Below are positions 44,028 through 52,771 of a stretch of 64,000 nucleotides of DNA, piece after piece. The stretch is from Phascolarctobacterium sp. (GTDB lineage: Bacteria; Bacillota; Negativicutes; Acidaminococcales; Acidaminococcaceae). The translations under genes and the position numbers were made by a program. Position 1 is the stretch's first letter. Each line of letters starts with the position of its first letter. The notes below the pieces were generated by a model, which did no database searches, was not told the origin of the DNA, and saw only the letters and a program-made list of their open reading frames with translations. The stretch is from the NCBI RefSeq assembly GCF_030531065.1, contig NZ_JAUNOQ010000010.1, positions 28,725-92,724 of the forward strand. The letters run 5' to 3'.

Positions 44028-45251
44028 ATGTACGTTTACAGGCATTTGGAAACAGTATTGCAGACAGCTGCAAAAATGTTTGGCGCAGTATTAGTAACAG
44101 GGCCTAGACAGGTAGGCAAAACTACGCTGCTGCGTAATTTTGCCAGCAAGGCAGCTTATGTTACGCTAGACGACCCTATGCAGCTACATGCAGCTATAGA
44201 AGAACCTGCGACATTTTTCAAGGATAATGAGCCTCCTGTTTTTATAGATGAGATTCAGTATGCTCCCAACCTTTTTCCGTACATAAAGATGTATGTGGAC
44301 GATAAGCAGGCTAAAGGCGTATTTTATTTATCGGGTTCCCAGCAGTTTAAGCTGATGAAGAATGTGGGTGAGTCTTTAGCAGGGCGTTTAGGCGTTTTAA
44401 ATTTGTTGGGGTTGTCTATGCGTGAACAGCAGGATATTAAATTTAATACCGAGTTCCTACCTGCTCAGGAATATTTTGAGAGCCGTAAAAAGGAATTAAA
44501 ACCGCTTGCTTATGACGCTTTATGGAAAATGATTCACAGGGGAAGTATGCCGGATTTAGTAGTGAATACTGATTTTGACTGGCAGATGTTTTACGCTTCG
44601 TATGTTAAAACTTATATCGAACGTGATGTAAGAGAGCTGACCCAGGTAGGGGATGAAGTAAATTTCATTAAATTTATGATAGCCGCTGCAAGTATGACGG
44701 GGCAACTGCTCAATATTACTTCTCTGGCACGTGATGTAGGAATCAGTGTAACTACTGCGGAGCGCTGGCTTTCGATATTAGTGACTAGCAATATCGTATA
44801 TTTGCTCAGGCCGTATGCTAATAATGTATTGAAACGCGCTGTAAAAACGCCGAAGCTGTATTTTATGGATACGGGATTGGCTGCTTATCTGACAAAATGG
44901 ACTACGGCAGATGTGTTAAAAAACGGCGCTATGGCAGGAGCATTTTTTGAAACCTTTGTTATTGGTGAGATTATAAAAAGCTATTATAATAAAGGTATTG
45001 CGGAGCCGTCTTTATACTTCTATAGGGATAAAGAGCAGAGGGAGATAGACTTGCTTATAGAGAATAATGGAATGCTCTATCCCTTGGAGATGAAAAAACA
45101 CGCTGATCCAAAAACGGCAGATATAAAAGCTTTTGCAGTTTTAGATTCTATTCCAGGCATCAAACGTGGCAGCGGCGGAGTAATTTGTACTTACGATAAA
45201 TTGGTAACGTTAAAAGATAATGATAAAGTAATACCTGTAGCATATATATGA
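44028..45251 (+). CDS. AAA ATPase with DUF4143 nuclease-like domain
   Basis: A 407-residue protein of the widespread AAA/DUF4143 family. Walker A is GPRQVGKT (25-32), Walker B VFIDEIQ (71-77), followed by the arginine-finger region SGSQQFKLMKNVGESLAGR. The C-terminal DUF4143 part (about 205-400) has EIDLLIENNGMLYPLEMKKH, a PD-(D/E)XK-like pattern. Functions are unproven; the family is frequent on mobile elements and in stress or defence contexts. AAAGGAG precedes ATG 44028. A terminator follows, so it is a single-gene unit. Confidence 0.85.
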   Translation: MYVYRHLETVLQTAAKMFGAVLVTGPRQVGKTTLLRNFASKAAYVTLDDPMQLHAAIEEPATFFKDNEPPVFIDEIQYAPNLFPYIKMYVDDKQAKGVFYLSGSQQFKLMKNVGESLAGRLGVLNLLGLSMREQQDIKFNTEFLPAQEYFESRKKELKPLAYDALWKMIHRGSMPDLVVNTDFDWQMFYASYVKTYIERDVRELTQVGDEVNFIKFMIAAASMTGQLLNITSLARDVGISVTTAERWLSILVTSNIVYLLRPYANNVLKRAVKTPKLYFMDTGLAAYLTKWTTADVLKNGAMAGAFFETFVIGEIIKSYYNKGIAEPSLYFYRDKEQREIDLLIENNGMLYPLEMKKHADPKTADIKAFAVLDSIPGIKRGSGGVICTYDKLVTLKDNDKVIPVAYI

Positions 45252-45268
45252 GTAGTTAGATAGAAGGG

Positions 45269-45295
45269 CAGACAGCGAAAACTGTCTGTCTTTTT
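45269..45295 (+). terminator. Terminator after the DUF4143 gene
   Basis: CAGACAG (45269-45275) pairs with CTGTCTG (45282-45288), followed by CTTTTTT. Confidence 0.85.
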
Positions 45296-45310
45296 TATTT
45301 CTAAAATTCT

Positions 45311-45336
45311 AACGGCTGTCAGCGGTGGCAGCCGTT
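45311..45336 (+). promoter_or_regulatory. Leader hairpin before the DUF932 gene
   Basis: AACGGCTGTCA (45311-45321) pairs with TGGCAGCCGTT (45326-45336), one G-T pair, four-base loop. It has only ATTTA after it, so it may be a weak terminator or a translation-control hairpin 35 bp before the ribosome site. Confidence 0.5.
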
Positions 45337-45383
45337 ATTTAGCATAGATATTTTATTAACCAAATTTTACGGAGGTAGTGAAA

Positions 45384-46463
45384 ATGAAACAAGGAATTAA
45401 AAACATTGAAAAACTCTATGAGGAATTAGACCGACAACGCGACGCCCGTATCGACCTTATCGCCAATACGAAAAATTTGTCCGTCCGCAGCAATAGCGTC
45501 AGCAGCATGATTAGCGTGGCTACAGGAAGCGACATCCTCTCTTATGCCGTATCTGATGTGGCGCACCGGCAGATTGCGGAACGGCTGAATATTCCTTACA
45601 AGTATTATGAGCGTATGCGCAGCGAATATACTGAACTGCTTGATAAGAATATTAACGGTTGGCTTGAGCGTAATCCTGAAAAGAGGATGCTGCGCACGCT
45701 TGACGGAAAGCTACGGGCGTTTTTGAGCGACAGGTATCGCCGTCTGGATAATCTGGAGCTTGTGGATCATGTAATGCCGGTAATTGCGGAAATGAAGGGC
45801 TGCGAAATAATCAGCTGCGATGTTACTGAAACGCATTTATATCTCAAAATTATCAACAAGACAATGAAAAGCGAGATTGTTCCGGGTGATGTAGTGCAGG
45901 CTGGTTTTGTTATCAGCAACAGTGAAATTGGATTGGGAGCATTGAAGGTAGAGCCGCTGCTGTATCGTCTCATTTGCAAGAACGGCATGATAAGCAAGGA
46001 CTTTACGCATAAAAAGTACCATACCGGAAAGCAGGTAGACGATACGGATAACGCTTACGAACTCTATTCGGACGCTACACTGGAAGCGGATGATAAAGCA
46101 TATTTTCTCAAAGTGCAGGATATAGTCCGGGCGGCAGTTGATGAAGCTAGGTTTGCTCTGACGGTAGATAAAATGCGCACCGCTATGAATATCCGCACCG
46201 GTGAGAATCCTGTAGAAACTGTGGAAATTTTAGGCGACCGTTATCTGCTCAACAAGAATGAGCGAGGTTCTATTCTGCGGCATTTTATTATGGGCAACGA
46301 TTATTCCCATTACGGGCTTGTAAACGCCGTTACAAGGTCTTCGCAGGATGTTCCAGATTACAACCGTGCGACAGAACTGGAACGTATCGGCGGCACTCTT
46401 TTAGAAGAGGGCATAGCCGCTGTCAGTAGAAATAAACTGACGTTGTTGCCTAAAGCTGCGTAA
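45384..46463 (+). CDS. DUF932 phage/plasmid-type protein
   Basis: A 359-residue DUF932 protein. GGAGG (45371-45375) supports ATG 45384 rather than GTG 45378. Such proteins are common on phages, plasmids and integrative elements, often beside Erf/exonuclease recombination genes as here, and are suspected to help DNA metabolism, but no biochemical role is established. Its base composition is closer to the host than that of the genes at 41933 or 53629. It starts a co-oriented block reaching 49310. Confidence 0.8.
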   Translation: MKQGIKNIEKLYEELDRQRDARIDLIANTKNLSVRSNSVSSMISVATGSDILSYAVSDVAHRQIAERLNIPYKYYERMRSEYTELLDKNINGWLERNPEKRMLRTLDGKLRAFLSDRYRRLDNLELVDHVMPVIAEMKGCEIISCDVTETHLYLKIINKTMKSEIVPGDVVQAGFVISNSEIGLGALKVEPLLYRLICKNGMISKDFTHKKYHTGKQVDDTDNAYELYSDATLEADDKAYFLKVQDIVRAAVDEARFALTVDKMRTAMNIRTGENPVETVEILGDRYLLNKNERGSILRHFIMGNDYSHYGLVNAVTRSSQDVPDYNRATELERIGGTLLEEGIAAVSRNKLTLLPKAA

Positions 46464-46518
46464 GAAAAATCTTTAAACAATATTTGAATCAACACTATTT
46501 TAGAAGCAAAGAATTTTG

Positions 46519-46545
46519 GCGGGCAGCTCAGGCTGTCCGCTTTTC
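46519..46545 (+). terminator. Weak terminator between the DUF932 and YubB-like genes
   Basis: GCGGGCAG (46519-46526) pairs with CTGTCCGC (46533-46540), one G-T pair, then TTTT. The next ribosome site lies 12 bp later, so it may act as an attenuator. Confidence 0.6.
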
Positions 46546-46567
46546 TGCTTTTCAGGAGGATTTTGGT

Positions 46568-47188
46568 ATGGCTAATTATTGTATGAACCAGATTTATTTT
46601 TGCGCAAAGGATAGAACTGTTATGGAAAAATTATTTCGCAAGATGCGTGCCTGCTTTGAAAATATAGGTTACGGCAGCGTATATGATTTGTTCCTGCTGC
46701 ATGGCTATGTGGAAAAAGAGCTAAACGGGATTATTGACCGGCGCGACGATCTTACAGGCTGCGACGGCGTTATCAGCAGTAGGGACGGATATTATTACTT
46801 CGGCGTAGAAACGCAGACTGCGTGGCAGCCGCATATGGAAAATTTTTATAAGCTTATAAGTGAGCGTTACGCCAATGATATACGCATTATTTACTGTTCG
46901 GAGGAAGCTGGCTTAGGCGTATATGTAACCAACGACGTTGACGGCATTTTCTTTAAAGACAGATTCCGCTTATCCTATGGGGACGGCAGTACATTTGAAA
47001 CAGAATATTTTGCTTCTTTTTCTGAGCTGCTTGACTTTATCAGAAAATATCTGTGTGATGGTGCGTCCGAGCTGGACGACATTTTTGATTTGGAGCGTAA
47101 AATAACCGGGCAGCATATTCAGGAGGATAAGAATTATTATTGCCGTATTAATCGTCTTGCGTTTGAAGAGGAAAGGAAGGCCGCGTAA
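46568..47188 (+). CDS. YubB-ferredoxin-like domain protein
   Basis: A 206-residue protein. MANYCMNQIYF at the N terminus resembles the opening of YubB/Api92-type proteins (MANWCxNxx..), which occur on phages and plasmids and carry a ferredoxin-like fold without an iron-sulphur cluster. AGGAGG (46554-46559) supports ATG 46568; the longer reading from 46484 would span the terminator. Role unknown. The stop TAA shares a base with the next start. Confidence 0.6.
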   Translation: MANYCMNQIYFCAKDRTVMEKLFRKMRACFENIGYGSVYDLFLLHGYVEKELNGIIDRRDDLTGCDGVISSRDGYYYFGVETQTAWQPHMENFYKLISERYANDIRIIYCSEEAGLGVYVTNDVDGIFFKDRFRLSYGDGSTFETEYFASFSELLDFIRKYLCDGASELDDIFDLERKITGQHIQEDKNYYCRINRLAFEEERKAA

Positions 47189-48078
47189 TGCCTGCAACGA
47201 GATTTATTTGCCCGGATGGAACGGAAATACCTGTTTTTAAATGCTTTAACCAGTGTCCTTATGTCGTAAGATGTATGTTCCTGCCGACGCTTAGAGCCGT
47301 AGCGGCTTCGCTGGACAGAAAACTGGATAAGGCTACAGTTACGGAACTGCTGTGCGGGGTAAGGGAAACGTATTTGAAAAAGACGACGGATTATGCCGTT
47401 GACCCTATGCAGCAGTTATACGCTATCCATGGAAGCGCGGTGCATACCATACATGAAAGCTATGCTGACGGCAATATGCTCAGCGAGGAACGATTGGCGG
47501 ATGAAATAACCAGCGGTAAGTTTGATTTGTACGGGCAGATTGTAGATTATAGCGACAAAACGCTGGGCGATTACAAGGTCACGTCTTCTTATAAGCTGAT
47601 GCGGGCTTTGGGGTACTATAAGGTGGACGTAGCGACGGGAGAGGTCTATAAAACAGGGCTGAGGAAAGGGCAGGCAAAAACTCGTAAAGAATGGCGGACT
47701 GACGGAGTAAAGCATCTGCTGGACTGGGCTGTGCAGCTGAATTATTACCGTATCCTGCTAGAAGAAAGAGGTTTTGTAGTAGCTGATATGAGGATTCAGG
47801 CTATGTGCCGCGATTATAATTTACGCATAGCTAACGAGCGGAATATAAGAAAGCCTGTCTATATTATTAGGATAAATAAAATTTCCGATCATTGGATAAA
47901 GCTTTATATGTCCGCCAAAGCGAAGCTATTGGATGACGCTTTAGCTAAGGGGTATCTGCCAAAATTGTGCAGCGCAAAAGAGAGGTGGCACGACAGGAAA
48001 TGCAAAGAATATTGCGCTGTGGCGGCTAATTGTCCTTATGGCAGGATGGTCAAAGGCGTTCAGCAAATTGCCGCATAG
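47188..48078 (+). CDS. Cas4/RecB-like PD-(D/E)XK nuclease with Cys cluster
   Basis: A 296-residue nuclease of the Cas4/RecB kind. HGSAVHTIHES gives the leading His, and GQIVDYSDKTLGDYKVTS the metal-binding D..D-x-K core. Cysteines near the N terminus (19, 23, 29) and near the C terminus (KCKEYCAVAANCPYG) could hold a [4Fe-4S] cluster as in Cas4 or AddB-type exonucleases. No CRISPR array or cas genes are near, so the job is probably phage-style exonuclease acting with Erf. The start overlaps the preceding stop (TAATG). Confidence 0.78.
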   Translation: MPATRFICPDGTEIPVFKCFNQCPYVVRCMFLPTLRAVAASLDRKLDKATVTELLCGVRETYLKKTTDYAVDPMQQLYAIHGSAVHTIHESYADGNMLSEERLADEITSGKFDLYGQIVDYSDKTLGDYKVTSSYKLMRALGYYKVDVATGEVYKTGLRKGQAKTRKEWRTDGVKHLLDWAVQLNYYRILLEERGFVVADMRIQAMCRDYNLRIANERNIRKPVYIIRINKISDHWIKLYMSAKAKLLDDALAKGYLPKLCSAKERWHDRKCKEYCAVAANCPYGRMVKGVQQIAA

Positions 48079-48223
48079 TCATTATAAGATCTTGGGCGTA
48101 TTATCAGCTATATTGATTATGATAGCTTGAACGCTGCCGATAAGGTTTGGTTGGCATTATTGTGTTTCGGAAGAATGCGTAAGTGATAAGTTAAAAGAAT
48201 ATATACGTCAATAATTACTACGG

Positions 48224-48254
48224 GAGCAGGAAACTTTGGAATCCTGCTCTTTTG
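48224..48254 (+). terminator. Terminator after the Cas4-like nuclease
   Basis: GAGCAGGA (48224-48231) pairs with TCCTGCTC (48242-48249), followed by TTTTG. Confidence 0.85.
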
Positions 48255-48263
48255 TTATGTCTA

Positions 48264-48346
48264 ATGTCCAGCTAAAAAATAGTGTAATAAGCCTGAAATA
48301 TGTGGGGTTGCACTGTTTTTTTCTTGGACAGCAGGACATTGGACAT
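48264..48346. repeat. TGGACA-type inverted repeats in the gap before 48380
   Basis: ATGTCCA (48264-48270) is inverted as TGGACAT (48340-48346), with an extra TGGACA at 48325-48330. They lie in the otherwise non-coding 301-bp gap 48079-48379 and might bind a regulator or the integrase, since the core resembles the GTGGACAA end repeats. Confidence 0.35.
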
Positions 48347-48379
48347 ATTTTTTAAAGATAAGTTAGGAGGAAAAAGAAT

Positions 48380-48670
48380 ATGAATCCGTTTGTCAAAGCA
48401 AGAATTTATCAAACTGTAACTGTTGCAGAATTGGCTAGAAAATCAGAGCTGTTCAAAACAGAGCTGATTATTTCTTTGGGTAGGTTTTATCGTTTGGACT
48501 GGGGAGAAGTCACTCCGGAAGATGCAGAACTTAATGATGAAGCTCTGAAGCACAAAGATTTTATTTTGGCGGGCTATGATACCAGCGAAGTAAAAATATG
48601 GATTATAGCAGACAATAATAATAGTAGTGGCTATGATACAATTACTATTTTGTTGCCGGAGGAATATTGA
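48380..48670 (+). CDS. Small conserved-looking protein of unknown function
   Basis: A 96-residue soluble protein that I do not recognise. It begins MNPFVKARIYQTVTVAELAR and ends with a beta-hairpin-like stretch KIWIIADNNN..YDTITILLPEEY. TTAGGAGG precedes ATG 48380, a strong translation signal. It sits directly ahead of the erf gene (13 bp), so the two are probably cotranslated. Position and size suggest an accessory factor of the recombination block. Confidence 0.55.
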   Translation: MNPFVKARIYQTVTVAELARKSELFKTELIISLGRFYRLDWGEVTPEDAELNDEALKHKDFILAGYDTSEVKIWIIADNNNSSGYDTITILLPEEY

Positions 48671-48683
48671 GGAGTTTATTACT

Positions 48684-49310
48684 ATGGAAAATATGAAGAT
48701 TGCCAGGAAGCTGGTAAAGGTAATGGCGGATTGCAGCCATATCGCTAAAAACGGGCTGAACAGCTTCCATAATTATAAGTACGCTACGGCGGAAGACGTT
48801 TTGTATAAGGTTAACGAAGCGCTGGCTAGAAATAATCTGGCTTGCTTTGCGCAGCCTACGCTAATAGCTTTTGATGAAGTTACTAATCTAAAAGGAAACA
48901 AGGAACATCTTGCTACGGTGAGTATGAGAATACAGATTGTTGACAGCGAAAGCGGGGAAGCTGTTGAGATTTTTGGCTTGGGCAGCGGGCAGGACGCAGG
49001 CGATAAGGCTGTGATGAAAGCGCAGACGGCGGCCATTAAATATGCTTATATGATGAGCTTGTGCATTGCGACCGGCGACGACCCGGAAGCGGACAGTCGT
49101 ACAGATGAGGTTAATGCGGCAGAACCGCAGGCTAAAAGAAATGACAAAGCAGCGAATACGACGCCAAAAGAAACTGCTACGCAACCGGACGGCGCTATTT
49201 GTACAGGATGCGGCGCAGCAATATCGGAGAAGGTTTTGCGTTATTCCGTAAGTAAATATGGGCAGCCGTTTTGTATGAATTGCCAAAAGACGGCTGCGCG
49301 AGCCGCATAA
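48684..49310 (+). CDS. erf: Erf-family single-strand annealing protein with zinc ribbon
   Basis: A 208-residue Erf recombinase. Residues about 15-130 hold the Erf core (NSFHNYKYATAEDVLYKVNE, then VEIFGLGSGQDAGDKAVMKA and TAAIKYAYMMSLCIATGDDP). After a linker, the C terminus has a CTGCG..CMNC zinc ribbon, not part of the minimal family. Erf proteins anneal single strands for phage-type recombination and pair with an exonuclease, likely the gene at 47188. GAGGAG (48669-48674) supports ATG 48684 over 48627. Confidence 0.88.
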   Translation: MENMKIARKLVKVMADCSHIAKNGLNSFHNYKYATAEDVLYKVNEALARNNLACFAQPTLIAFDEVTNLKGNKEHLATVSMRIQIVDSESGEAVEIFGLGSGQDAGDKAVMKAQTAAIKYAYMMSLCIATGDDPEADSRTDEVNAAEPQAKRNDKAANTTPKETATQPDGAICTGCGAAISEKVLRYSVSKYGQPFCMNCQKTAARAA

Positions 49311-49358
49311 AAGTGAGTGTTATATAATTTGTTAGACGAAGAATTCAAGTAGATAAAG

Positions 49359-49396
49359 AGCCGCAGAAGTTTGAAGCTTCTGCGGCTAATTTTTTA
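49359..49396 (+). terminator. Terminator after erf
   Basis: AGCCGCAGAAG (49359-49369) pairs with CTTCTGCGGCT (49377-49387), then AATTTTTT. Confidence 0.88.
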
Positions 49397-49524
49397 TACG
49401 TAATACGCAACAGTAGTCGTGTTGAGAAATTTACAGATAAGAAACGCTTTAAAAATCAAAGTTTCCGGAATTAGTTTACAATAGAGACACTAAGCGTTAT
49501 TTTGGAAAGGAAGGGTTCGTTATA

Positions 49525-50166
49525 ATGAAAAATTGCATATACTGTAATAATCCAATGGCAGACGACGCGGCCTTTTGTCCTCAATGCGGACAAAAGCAGG
49601 AAATCGTAGAAAATATGAGGGTAGCAAATCAATGCCCGCAATGTAAGGCGGAGGTAGCCGTAGGCTGCCAGTTCTGCCCGGTTTGTGGAGCGCAGCTTCA
49701 GGCGACGGCTTTGGTTGCTGTTCCTAAAAACTTAAAAGAAATTTGCAGGTTGATTTTAGACCCCAATGTACAAAACAAAGGCAATATTTTGACCTGGGCT
49801 TTATTTAAGAGACAGTTTGTGAGCTTTGAAGGCAGGCTGAACAGAGAGGATTATATTTATAAAAATATTTTTCTGATGGTTGTGACCTTCATAATTTTAG
49901 CGATAGTAGACGAGTTTGTCGATGAATATTATATGGGCGCTTTGGATTATGCCATTTGTTTTTTAGCTTGTGTTGTTATCTTGCTAAATATAGTCGCGAA
50001 CTGCTCTTTGAATATTCGTCGACTGCACGACTTGAATCTTAGCGGCTGGTGGGCGCTGCTCTTGGGCGTTCCCGTACTTAACGGCTTGCTGTGCCTGTAT
50101 CTGGTTTTCGTTAAGGGAACAAACGGCGCTAACAATTACGGAAAAGATTTGTTAGCCGGAGAATAA
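49525..50166 (+). CDS. Double zinc-ribbon plus DUF805 membrane protein
   Basis: A 213-residue protein. Residues 1-60 hold two CxxC zinc ribbons (CIYCNNP..CPQCGQ and CPQCKAE..CPVCGAQ). From about 90 on it is a DUF805 membrane domain, with helices near 113-132, 143-163 and 180-200 and the marker NIRRLHDLNLSGWWALL. DUF805 proteins are common in Firmicutes, function unknown. GGAAAGGAAGG lies upstream. The lipoprotein gene after it is 16 nt away, probably an operon. Confidence 0.82.
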   Translation: MKNCIYCNNPMADDAAFCPQCGQKQEIVENMRVANQCPQCKAEVAVGCQFCPVCGAQLQATALVAVPKNLKEICRLILDPNVQNKGNILTWALFKRQFVSFEGRLNREDYIYKNIFLMVVTFIILAIVDEFVDEYYMGALDYAICFLACVVILLNIVANCSLNIRRLHDLNLSGWWALLLGVPVLNGLLCLYLVFVKGTNGANNYGKDLLAGE

Positions 50167-50182
50167 AATTTTGGAGGATATA

Positions 50183-51067
50183 ATGAGTATAAAAAAGATA
50201 ACTGTAATGCTTCTTGTCTTGTTGATGAGCGTTATGACGGGCTGCGGCGGCAATAAAAACGCTGCGGAGGAAATTTATGAGATGGCGCAATATCCGATAA
50301 TAGAAATGGGTAAGGTGGTGGAATACATCGGCAAGGAGTCGACGCCAGATTCTGCGAAAGCGTTGAAGCATGTAAGCGCCATTATAGAGAAGAACGAAGC
50401 GAATTTGAAACGTTTGCGTGAAGACGATTTCAAGCTCGACGCTATTAAAAACGAGCGGGAAAAAACGTTGACCAAAGGGTTGTCCAAAGCGACGACGCAA
50501 TTCCTGCTAAAATACAATAACGTTTTGTACAATATGTGCGAACTACTTAAAACTGGCAAGACAGTAGAAAACAAGGACATATTGCTGCAGGCGATTGTGG
50601 AGGAGAACGCGGGTATGCGCTCGCATATAGAGCTTATCGATACGCTGCATACCAAGTTAAAAAATTTGCAGGAAAAGACAACGGCAAAGCAAGAGCAGCC
50701 TGCCGCTTCTGTAACTAAAAAAAGCGGCAATACCAATTATCATCTGTTTAATCCGCCGACGTATTTGAATAACGATCCGGAGCTGCCAATGGTTATGAGC
50801 AGGCAGGGCGCGAGCAGGTACGTGGACTGCCGTTCGGCGCAAATTGTTAGCAAAAGCGGCAGCGATACGGTAGTGGAATTCGATTTAATAATTACAAATT
50901 CCGAAGGCAATAAATCTAGGGAGCATAACCGCTTGATGATTAAAACAGGTAAGGGCATCGCCGTATGTGGGGAATACAACGGACAGTGGATTATGTTGGA
51001 TAACAGCACTGCTTCCATGGCTTATTATAACGCGGGGCTTATACTGTGCGATTACTTAAATTTATAA
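50183..51067 (+). CDS. Lipoprotein of unknown function
   Basis: A 294-residue lipoprotein with lipobox SVMTGC (Cys21) and a helical N-terminal half (about 30-170) followed by a beta-rich half. The end, MAYYNAGLILCDYLNL, resembles the end of the lipoprotein at 52772 (MLYNIGLVCCDFLSI), so the two may share a C-terminal domain. GGAGG (50173-50177) supports ATG 50183. Function cannot be assigned; exposure on the envelope is expected. Confidence 0.6.
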   Translation: MSIKKITVMLLVLLMSVMTGCGGNKNAAEEIYEMAQYPIIEMGKVVEYIGKESTPDSAKALKHVSAIIEKNEANLKRLREDDFKLDAIKNEREKTLTKGLSKATTQFLLKYNNVLYNMCELLKTGKTVENKDILLQAIVEENAGMRSHIELIDTLHTKLKNLQEKTTAKQEQPAASVTKKSGNTNYHLFNPPTYLNNDPELPMVMSRQGASRYVDCRSAQIVSKSGSDTVVEFDLIITNSEGNKSREHNRLMIKTGKGIAVCGEYNGQWIMLDNSTASMAYYNAGLILCDYLNL

Positions 51068-51098
51068 AATGACGCTGCTGCCAGCGTCTCTGTAAACG

Positions 51099-51138
51099 AA
51101 AAGCCGGGCTGCTTAGTACAGTCCGGCTTTGACTTTTT
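51099..51138. terminator. Terminator between convergent genes
   Basis: AAAAGCCGGGCTG (51099-51111) pairs with CAGTCCGGCTTT (51119-51130), one G-T pair, followed by GACTTTTTAT. On the minus strand a TTTTCG tail exists too, so it can serve both neighbours. Confidence 0.8.
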
Positions 51139-52255
51139 ATTGCTTGCTGATTCTCACATACTTACCTTTTTTGCCCATTTTGGAAGCGCAGGCGTTGGAG
51201 CAGTAAACCGCGTCCGCACGGCGCCCGGTAGTGAGAAAATATTTGCCGCATTGAGGATTGCGGCATTTTTTATAGGTGTCGGCATAGATAATGCTGTAAT
51301 AAAGGTCGAGATAAATAGCGCTCATCAGATAAGCGGTGGACCATTCGGCCGCGGGCGCGTTGTCGACGACGCTTATTTTAGAAGTGGCCGCGCCTAAGCC
51401 GTCGTTGACGATATCGTAGACGACGCTTTGGGCGAAGCCGCGGTCAATTTTATTCATGCAGGGAATATCTGCTTCCACAATGGCGTTGAAAGCTTCCTGC
51501 GTAATGAGATTACTGTCGTAGTCCTTGATATTTTTTAAGGTTTTGCCGTCTAAGCTGCCGATAAATGCGATGAGCTGCGCGCCGTTGTTTAGCTTCGCTA
51601 ACCGCTGCAATAGCTTGGGGTTGTGCGGATTTTTTTCGACGTTTATTTTCACGGAAAAAGTCAGCGTGGGCGTTGTCGGCTGCAAGGCGAGATAGTGCGT
51701 GCCGCGTCCAGCGAAATATAATAGATAGGCCAAGGAGTGGACAATGCTGTTGAGCGAGCCTTCATGCTTTTGCAGCCAGTTTTGGACGGTCAAAATGCAG
51801 CGCGTAATTTTGACGCAGCGTTGAAATAAAATTAGCGGCATGATATCCTCGTCGGCGACTTCTGTTGCAAAATAAAAAAGCTGCGCTTCGTCCGTGTTTT
51901 GCTTGGAGCAGTCTTGCTCCGACAGCATTTCGTTGAGATAAAGGTCGTCGAAAAGAAAGCTGATGACGTCTTCTTGGCTGTTGATGGCTTTGCGCAAATC
52001 CAAACATTTTTGCGACGAGTAGGGCAGGCCGTAGGCGTTACAAAAGCGCAGGATAGCTTGCTCGTCGGAGAGGTCGATATTGGCGAAGGCGGTCGCGAGG
52101 TTGACCGGATTACCGCCGGAGTCCGTAACTTTGGAAGAAAGACGTTGGGCAACGGGCTTGGCGGCAGAGCAGATAAATTTATCTTTGCCTTGGGCTAAGG
52201 TTTTTATTTGATAGTCGCTGACATAATTTTGTAAGAAAAATTCGATGTTGGGCAT
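51137..52255 (-). CDS. CGNR-like zinc-finger protein of unknown function
   Basis: A 372-residue protein whose C terminus (about 337-368) reads CRNPQCGKYFLTTGRRADAV then YCSNACASKMGKKGKYV, a CGNR-type zinc finger as in DNA-binding proteins. The long N-terminal part is unrecognised. Its codons are GC-rich and chromosome-like, in contrast to the AT-rich genes that follow. It is the only minus-strand gene inside the cargo, with a single-gene unit likely. It could be a regulator that arrived from a host-like genome. Confidence 0.6.
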   Translation of the reverse strand: MPNIEFFLQNYVSDYQIKTLAQGKDKFICSAAKPVAQRLSSKVTDSGGNPVNLATAFANIDLSDEQAILRFCNAYGLPYSSQKCLDLRKAINSQEDVISFLFDDLYLNEMLSEQDCSKQNTDEAQLFYFATEVADEDIMPLILFQRCVKITRCILTVQNWLQKHEGSLNSIVHSLAYLLYFAGRGTHYLALQPTTPTLTFSVKINVEKNPHNPKLLQRLAKLNNGAQLIAFIGSLDGKTLKNIKDYDSNLITQEAFNAIVEADIPCMNKIDRGFAQSVVYDIVNDGLGAATSKISVVDNAPAAEWSTAYLMSAIYLDLYYSIIYADTYKKCRNPQCGKYFLTTGRRADAVYCSNACASKMGKKGKYVRISKQ

Positions 52256-52508
52256 AGTTTTACTCCTGTGATGGCGAAGTGAGTTTAAAAATTGGAAACG
52301 ATAAATTGTTTTAAAGTTTCTAGGCTTATTTTACAATAAGAAAAATGATACGTCAAAGCGATTTTATAAGCCAAAAGGAGCACGTTCATCGCGTAACAAC
52401 GGCGAATGTCATAGATAAAGCACAAATATCAAATATATTGAACTGAAAAATTTGAGGAAATGTTACATAATAAATGGAGATAATATACTTAACAAAGGAG
52501 GCTTTGGG
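52256..52508. other. Intergenic region between divergent genes
   Basis: 253 bp separating the minus-strand zinc-finger gene and the plus-strand HTH gene. It should hold both promoters, but no pair of good hexamers at proper spacing is visible; TAATAT at 52481-52486 is the best -10 candidate for the HTH gene. Confidence 0.4.
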
Positions 52509-52724
52509 ATGTTTGCGATGGAGTATAAAACGTTAGGAGCAAAAATATTATACTATCGTCGTATAAAGGGTTTAACGCAGGAAAAATTATCAGAAATGGC
52601 AGGCGTTTCACGTGCGCGAATTTCTGACATTGAGAGGGGAAAGGGACCCCATAATACGAATTCTTTGCTGTTGATAGCAAAAGCTTTGGAAGTAGATGTG
52701 GCCGAGTTAATGAGTAAAGAATAG
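52509..52724 (+). CDS. Small XRE-family HTH regulator
   Basis: A 71-residue Cro/cI-type repressor consisting of just one HTH_3 domain: LGAKILYYRRIKGLTQEKLS then EMAGVSRARISDIERGKG. AAAGGAGG (52494-52501) fits ATG 52509; a start at 52452 has no site. It stands before the lipoprotein gene (52772), so it may control the cargo that follows or the divergent gene. Confidence 0.82.
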   Translation: MFAMEYKTLGAKILYYRRIKGLTQEKLSEMAGVSRARISDIERGKGPHNTNSLLLIAKALEVDVAELMSKE

Positions 52725-52771
52725 TAAATTAAAAGTTAGTTGAAACAATATTAAGAGATTAGGTGATAAAA

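Noticed and set aside
47188..48078. CRISPR Cas4 adaptation protein
   Set aside because: There are no cas1, cas2 or repeat array in the window; neighbours are phage-type recombination genes.
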